NCBI GenBank assembly: GCA_023411555.1
Contig: JAEYOQ010000049.1
Location: forward strand, 32,067 to 96,066
Length of the DNA stretch: 64,000 bases
Source of the DNA: Bacillota bacterium
GTDB lineage: Bacteria; Bacillota; Clostridia; Lachnospirales; Lachnospiraceae
Direction of reading: 5' to 3'
The notes below the pieces were generated by a model. The model was not told the origin of the DNA. It saw nothing but the letters and a program-made list of their open reading frames with translations, and did no database searches. Both the position numbers and the translations under genes were made by a program. Below are positions 59,556 to 64,000 of the stretch, in pieces. How positions within the stretch are numbered: position 1 is the first letter of the stretch; each line of letters begins with the position of its first letter.

Positions 59556-60258
59556 ACTAATCAAACTGGAATTAAGAAGAAATAATATACGCACTTACGT
59601 AATTGCCAGTATCATTATTGCTGTTGTTATGCTGGGATTTCTATACCTTTTTGCCTATGCACCAAAGCTGGAACCAAATGATAAAGATTTGGAAGTGTTT
59701 TTAGGTTACAACAACCTTATTCCTATGTTTGGGGTATTGAATATGGCTGTCTTTTGCGTATTATCTGCCATCATGTATTCAAAATTTATCATAGAAGAAT
59801 ACTCCGGAAAGCGACCCATACTGCTTTTCTCATATCCGGTTAGTAGAAAGACTATATTGATAGCAAAATTAAGTGTCGTTTTTATATTTACGGTTCTTTC
59901 GGTGATTATCAGCAACCTTATAATCTATATGATATATGGCATAACAGAGAGATTTCTGCATCTTGCGAACGGGGCATTTACTGCTTCTATCATGCTACAA
60001 GCGATAAGAGTTACAATACTCATGGCATTTATAGCCGCATGTATCGGAATGATTGCGGTAGGTATAGGATTTATTAAGAAATCGGTACCGACAACAATTG
60101 TATCGGCTGTACTTATTGCGTCCTTAATGTGTAATATTGTAGTAAATACTTCATCAAATATCGTGGTCATGTATCTATTCGGTCTGTTAATTATATTTGT
60201 AGGAGTGCTTATCTCGGCAAGTCTAATACACAAAGTAAACGATATGGAGGTAGAATAG
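59548..60258 (+). CDS. ABC exporter permease (ABC-2 type)
   Basis: This 236-residue membrane protein has six predicted helices and the ABC-2 layout: short N-terminal helix after a basic start (LIKLELRRNNIRTY), extracellular loop (APKLEPNDKDLEVF), and a central EEYSGKRPILLFSYPVSRKT segment common in lantibiotic-immunity-type permeases. It partners the preceding ATPase. The exported compound is unknown. Confidence 0.88.
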   Translation: MVKLIKLELRRNNIRTYVIASIIIAVVMLGFLYLFAYAPKLEPNDKDLEVFLGYNNLIPMFGVLNMAVFCVLSAIMYSKFIIEEYSGKRPILLFSYPVSRKTILIAKLSVVFIFTVLSVIISNLIIYMIYGITERFLHLANGAFTASIMLQAIRVTILMAFIAACIGMIAVGIGFIKKSVPTTIVSAVLIASLMCNIVVNTSSNIVVMYLFGLLIIFVGVLISASLIHKVNDMEVE

Positions 60259-60483
60259 ATGGAGCAAATAATTGAAAATGCTGTAGATAAAGGGCTTGAT
60301 AATATTGCAGCTCAACTATATCTTTTTAGTGTCGGCTTCGGTATTGTTCTTATCATAATAGGATTAGTTTTGTACACGAAAGGAAAAGGCTCCAAGGACA
60401 ATAGGATAAAAGCCAATGTGGGCTTGATAAGTATGATCATTGGTATAGTAGCTATTGTAAGCGGTCTAGTCCAACTATTTTAA
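60259..60483 (+). CDS. Small membrane protein at the end of the ABC operon
   Basis: This 74-residue protein has two hydrophobic helices (about 22-40 and 52-72) separated by a basic loop (TKGKGSKDNRIK). It starts directly after the permease stop. It may be an accessory subunit of the exporter. I recognise no family. Confidence 0.65.
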   Translation: MEQIIENAVDKGLDNIAAQLYLFSVGFGIVLIIIGLVLYTKGKGSKDNRIKANVGLISMIIGIVAIVSGLVQLF

Positions 60484-60634
60484 AACAGCGCTCTTTTTAT
60501 ACCTCACTAAATACATAAATTAAGCTAATACTCCGATTTGTTAATCGTTGGTCGAACTCTCATAATCAACTTTATTTGAAATTTGAACTGCAATATATAT
60601 AATAAAAAATATGAAAAATGATTAATTTGCACTA

Positions 60635-60661
60635 TTGTTTTTTTAAAAAATGTGTTATATT
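60635..60661 (+). promoter_or_regulatory. Possible promoter of the third receptor gene
   Basis: TTGTTT at 60635-60640 and an extended TGTTATATT (60653-60661) have a 15-base spacer. It lies about 100 bases upstream of the ATG in an AT-rich 280-base gap with no gene. Confidence 0.35.
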
Positions 60662-60763
60662 GATAAACAGATATTCTAGAAAAATATTCCTTTATTTCAT
60701 AGGGTTATGCAACATAACGAATGACGAAAAGAGAAAGAGGCACCACAGATAAGGAGTGTAAGA

Positions 60764-62575
60764 ATGAGAATGATCAAATTGGATACGATTAACAAAAAAA
60801 TATGTTGTTTAGTAGTAGGATTATTAATTGTTTCTGTCTTTAGTATAACAATTATGAATCAGGTTATTGCGAAAAATGAATTAAGCAGGTCAAATAAAAT
60901 TTTATTGGAAAATGTAATTGAAACATCTCTATTTGAAATCAACCGTAATTATGGTTATACCATTGGTAGTACTAAGTGGATGAGTGAGGAGGAAGCAAAA
61001 GCAGCATCTTTGCAATCTATTAGTAAACTACAGAATGACTCAGTAGATGCCATATCCAGTGCAACAGGAGGGGGAGCAGATCTTACTTCATCTGCTACGG
61101 AAGATAGTGAAAATAAGTATCATAAACTAAACCTTGGTGAAACGGGATATTTCTTCATCATCAATTCGAAAGGAGATATCATTTCCCATCCATTTCTTAA
61201 AGATAATATTATAGATCTGCAAGCAGATGATGGAAGAATGATTATTCAAGACATTATTGATCTAGCCAAGAGTGGCGGAGGTATCGATAGTTATAAGCTG
61301 GATAATAATAGCGAAATCAAAGGATATAAGACGGTTTATACAAAATACTTCCCTCATTGGGATTGGATTGTGACAGCGGTTATCTACGATGCGGATTTAA
61401 TGCGTGGAATGACAATTATCAGGACCTTCAATATGATTGCTTTTGCCATTATCCTACCGTTGGCCCTTGGTTTCGCCGTGTTTATGTCGCGAAAAATAAC
61501 CAAACCGATTAAGATTATCAGCAAAGGCCTGACACAATTGTCGGAAGGTGATCTTACGGTCAATAAACTGTTTTTAAAAACGAAGGATGAGACATATCTA
61601 CTAGCGAAATCGATGAATCGCTTGATCGATAATTTGAATCATATGGTACGCTCGATAATATCTTCTAGTGATTACCTGAAAGAATACGCGATTGAATTAG
61701 ATCAGTCTGCTAATATTGTATCTGAAACAACGACAGAGGTGTCTAAGGCAATCGTGGCTATGTCCGATGCGAGTGAGGAACAGCATAAAGAATTAACAGA
61801 AAGCTTGGGTAAAATCAAATCTCTGGGCGAAGATATCGATAACACCGTAAATGCCAGTGAGAGGATGCTAGGTATCGCAAAACGAGGAATTGACCTTGAT
61901 GAAGAAGGTATGAAGGCGGTAGTTGACCTTAATCAAGCGAAAAATGAAAATGAGGCTAATTCTATTGAGATGGAACAAGCCATTATGAAAATGAACCAAC
62001 ATTCTAATGAAATCTCTCAGATGGCTAATGTGATAGCAAACATAGCAAAGCAAACCAATTTGTTAGCTTTAAATGCAAGTATTGAAGCGTCTAGAGCTGG
62101 GGAACAGGGCAAGGGCTTTGCGGTAGTGGCTGAAGAGATACGTAAGCTGGCCAATGAGACTGCCGGGGCAACAAACACTATCTATGGAAACATCGATAAT
62201 ATGCTGCAGCAATCAGAAGCTACGGTTCATTTAGTGAATAAGAACAATATTGGTGTAAAGCATATTAATGCTTCAATCATAAAAACAGAGGATATGTTTT
62301 CTCAAATATCCAACGAATTACTGTTATTAAGTGATGAAATCAAGCAAATTGTAAAGAATAATCAGGAGATTGATTCTAAGAAGGATGAGACAATAAACCT
62401 GTTAAATAATATCGTATATACAGCCACAGAAAATTCTGCTGCCATAGAGGAAATATCTGCATCTGCAGAAGAGCAATCCATGACAATCGTAACTGTGTCT
62501 GAGAGCATCGCTCAATTAAATAAGATGATTACTGAATTGAACGGATTAATTAATCAATTTACAATCGGTGAATAA
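60764..62575 (+). CDS. Membrane chemoreceptor with Cache-type sensor
   Basis: This 603-residue receptor has a membrane helix at about 11-33, an outside sensor with GETGYFFIINSKGDIISHPF (single-Cache-like), a second helix near 222-242 (MIAFAIILPLALGFAVFMS), HAMP, and a signalling domain with tip KQTNLLALNASIEASRAGEQG. The sensor has a Ser/Gly-rich insert at about 95-115 (SSATGGGADLTSSATED). AAGGAG precedes ATG. A strong terminator follows. Confidence 0.92.
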   Translation: MRMIKLDTINKKICCLVVGLLIVSVFSITIMNQVIAKNELSRSNKILLENVIETSLFEINRNYGYTIGSTKWMSEEEAKAASLQSISKLQNDSVDAISSATGGGADLTSSATEDSENKYHKLNLGETGYFFIINSKGDIISHPFLKDNIIDLQADDGRMIIQDIIDLAKSGGGIDSYKLDNNSEIKGYKTVYTKYFPHWDWIVTAVIYDADLMRGMTIIRTFNMIAFAIILPLALGFAVFMSRKITKPIKIISKGLTQLSEGDLTVNKLFLKTKDETYLLAKSMNRLIDNLNHMVRSIISSSDYLKEYAIELDQSANIVSETTTEVSKAIVAMSDASEEQHKELTESLGKIKSLGEDIDNTVNASERMLGIAKRGIDLDEEGMKAVVDLNQAKNENEANSIEMEQAIMKMNQHSNEISQMANVIANIAKQTNLLALNASIEASRAGEQGKGFAVVAEEIRKLANETAGATNTIYGNIDNMLQQSEATVHLVNKNNIGVKHINASIIKTEDMFSQISNELLLLSDEIKQIVKNNQEIDSKKDETINLLNNIVYTATENSAAIEEISASAEEQSMTIVTVSESIAQLNKMITELNGLINQFTIGE

Positions 62576-62594
62576 AGTTATTCGTCAAAAGACA

Positions 62595-62625
62595 AAAGAC
62601 GCACTCAGATGGGTGCGTCTTTATT
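62595..62625. terminator. Bidirectional terminator
   Basis: AAAGACGCAC at 62595-62604 pairs with GTGCGTCTTT at 62613-62622, with further pairs inside the loop. T-rich sequence on one side and A-rich on the other suggest it serves both the receptor gene and the reverse-strand remnant. Confidence 0.8.
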
Positions 62626-62945
62626 CTTTATGCTTCAATAGCATTCTATTTAGTTCATTTTCTAGAAAATCTCTTAATTCAATGGGTTTTATTACTTCTA
62701 CATATCGAATTATTTTCATGATATCATCCACCGCAAATTGGAAGCCGCACATGTTGATCGTAGCTAATATGTGGTCTTGGGATACATTAATTTCTAGTAC
62801 CTCTAGGTTATCAAGAATGTCACCCTTACTTTTTTCCAGCTTTATCACTACCGGATAATTTTCATTCTGTATACATGAATTTTTGAAGGTGTTTTCAGCA
62901 TCATGCCAATAATCCTCAATCGAAAAATCATCCGGTACCCCAAAG
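62621..62945 (-). pseudogene. C-terminal remnant of a WYL-domain regulator
   Basis: On the minus strand about 105 residues match the end of a WYL/YafY-type transcriptional regulator: the segment FGVPDDFSIEDYWHDA, then VVIKLEKSKGDILDNL, ATINMCGFQFAVDDIMKIIRY and FLENELNRMLLKHKE. The N-terminal helix-turn-helix and most of the WYL domain are missing. The frame runs on for a few codons into unrelated sequence that belongs to the next remnant. It is cut off by a rearrangement at about 62945. Confidence 0.7.
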
Positions 62946-62952
62946 GGCTCAT

Positions 62953-63147
62953 TATGTAGGACGTGCCGTTGCCTCTCTTGCATTAGACCCAGATGTAATG
63001 AGGTGGAATGGTCAATCTCTTTCTAGTGGGCAACTTGCAAAAGTTTATAGCTTTTATGATCTAGATGGTTCACAGCCTGATTGCTGGAGATATATAAGAG
63101 AGGTTCAGGATGCCGGTAAGCCTGCTAATGCTTTTGGATATAGATAA
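62953..63147 (+). pseudogene. C-terminal remnant of a short-chain dehydrogenase
   Basis: The plus-strand frame reads YVGRAVASLALDPDV, then RWNGQSLSSGQLAKVYSF, DLDGSQP and ends NAFGYR-stop. This matches the last 65 residues of SDR oxidoreductases (EYVGRAV...GQ.L.TGELA..YG..D.DG). There is no start codon and no upstream SDR sequence; the previous bases belong to the WYL remnant. A deletion or inversion joined the two. Confidence 0.7.
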
Positions 63148-63300
63148 TTGAGGGGATAAAGGTGGTTATAGTCATCAAAAGTAGAGAGGAGTTCACAAAG
63201 ACATCCTCTAGCACCAACTTTTCGCTATTGTTAAGTCTTATTAAATGTTATATACTATGAATTTTAGATAAAATATAGATAGCAGGGTTGGAGAATGAAT

Positions 63301-64000
63301 ATGTGTGCAAAGCGGAAAGAACCTTTTGATTATAATAATAAAGAAGAATTTCAAGTAAAATTAGGTGATTGGATAGGTGATGTATTATATGATATCCTTC
63401 CGGAACATGGATATGAAGTTAGGGAGGAACAAATATATACGGCTTTTCAAATTGCAGATGCCATGTGTAATAAAAAAGTCCATTTAGCGGAAGCTGGGCT
63501 TGGAACAGGTAAAACAATTGCATATTTACTATCAGCAATCGCCTATTCTCATTTTAGTGGGAAACCTGTAGTGATTGCTTGTGCTACCACAACACTTCAA
63601 GAACAACTTACTGGATCCGAGGGAGATATTATGAAGCTTTCCCGGCTTCTTGGATTAGAGATAGATGCTCGAATGGCAAAAGACCCACGTCAGTATATTT
63701 GTGACGTACGAGTAAATGAAAACAATGAAGATTTTTACATGATGTCCAATGAGATTAACCAATGGTTAACTGAGACAAATATGGGGGAGCGTTCAGAAAT
63801 GCCGAACATACCTGACCATATCTGGAAGCTGATTGGCTGGAATGAGTCAATGGGTTGTGATATTTGCCCAAGCCGTGGCTTTTGCAAACTTGTTAAGGCA
63901 AGAGAACAATATCGACTTACAAGAGATCTAATAATTGTGGATCATGATATCTTTTTTCAGGACTTATGGACACGGGAGGATAGGATTGCAAATGGGAATT
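63301..64000 (+). CDS. DinG/XPD-type ATP-dependent helicase, 3' end outside the window
   Basis: An open frame with no stop runs from ATG 63301 to the window end (233 codons seen). It includes the Walker A motif AEAGLGTGKTIAYLL, motif Ia-like CATTTLQEQL, and cysteines in YICDVR and CDICPSRGFC that fit the four-Cys [4Fe-4S] site of DinG/XPD helicases, followed by LIIVDHDIFFQDL. GGAG at 63290-63293 fits ATG 63301 better than ATG 63295. It is partial only because the window ends. Confidence 0.8.
   Translation, partial: MCAKRKEPFDYNNKEEFQVKLGDWIGDVLYDILPEHGYEVREEQIYTAFQIADAMCNKKVHLAEAGLGTGKTIAYLLSAIAYSHFSGKPVVIACATTTLQEQLTGSEGDIMKLSRLLGLEIDARMAKDPRQYICDVRVNENNEDFYMMSNEINQWLTETNMGERSEMPNIPDHIWKLIGWNESMGCDICPSRGFCKLVKAREQYRLTRDLIIVDHDIFFQDLWTREDRIANGN

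Overview
The window looks like chromosomal DNA of a spore-forming, motile, low-GC anaerobe of the Clostridia, most like Lachnospiraceae. Supporting signs are AGGAGG-type ribosome binding sites, frequent TTG/GTG starts, cotJ spore-coat genes, four chemoreceptors, many ferredoxin-type oxidoreductases and no respiratory genes. No rRNA, tRNA, CRISPR array, prophage or intact insertion sequence was recognised.

Layout. (1) 64-9182: a glucuronide-utilisation operon with a lipoprotein-dependent sugar ABC importer, a PhnP-like metallo-phosphodiesterase, a beta-glucuronidase, an alkaline-phosphatase-superfamily phosphodiesterase and a sugar isomerase. (2) 9448-12235: a uracil-DNA-glycosylase-like gene, an orphan BlaI-type repressor and a small XRE regulator whose whole segment is tandemly duplicated, the second copy being frameshifted. 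(3) 12305-21705: a compact chemosensory operon cheY-cheW-cheA-giant receptor-cheR-cheB. The receptor has 1476 residues, has no membrane segment, and carries exactly ten 56-residue repeats on each side of the signalling tip. (4) 21787-37742: two related modules, each with a FadR-like regulator, HypB, an Fe-S/FAD oxidoreductase and HypA. The second continues into CooC, two 2-hydroxyacyl-CoA-dehydratase-like subunits, their ATP-dependent activase, a 55-residue membrane peptide and a stand-alone domain resembling the middle of acetyl-CoA synthase. (5) 38055-47524: an Fe-S aldo/keto reductase, an HD protein, two AraC/GyrI-type regulators, an ECF-like sigma factor, small proteins, and a TrmO-UvrA fusion. 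(6) 47850-62575: three membrane chemoreceptors, a fused cotJA-cotJB plus cotJC, a YetF/DUF4363 pair, a lipoprotein, an alpha/beta hydrolase, a frameshifted class D beta-lactamase-like gene, and a TetR-controlled ABC exporter. (7) 62600-64000: a rearrangement scar of two truncated genes, then a DinG/XPD-type helicase running off the end.

The most novel regions are (4) and (3). Region 4 combines nickel-handling proteins (HypA, HypB, CooC), an ACS-like cysteine module and an ATP-driven dehydratase/activase pair, with no hydrogenase or CO dehydrogenase nearby. I infer a nickel-assisted low-potential reductase or dehydratase acting on an acyl-CoA-type substrate and possibly sensed by FadR-like regulators. 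Region 3 encodes what appears to be an exceptionally long soluble chemoreceptor hairpin with matched expansion of both arms. A dispersed palindromic MITE-like element occurs three times, near 8.3, 27.6 and 57.9 kb.
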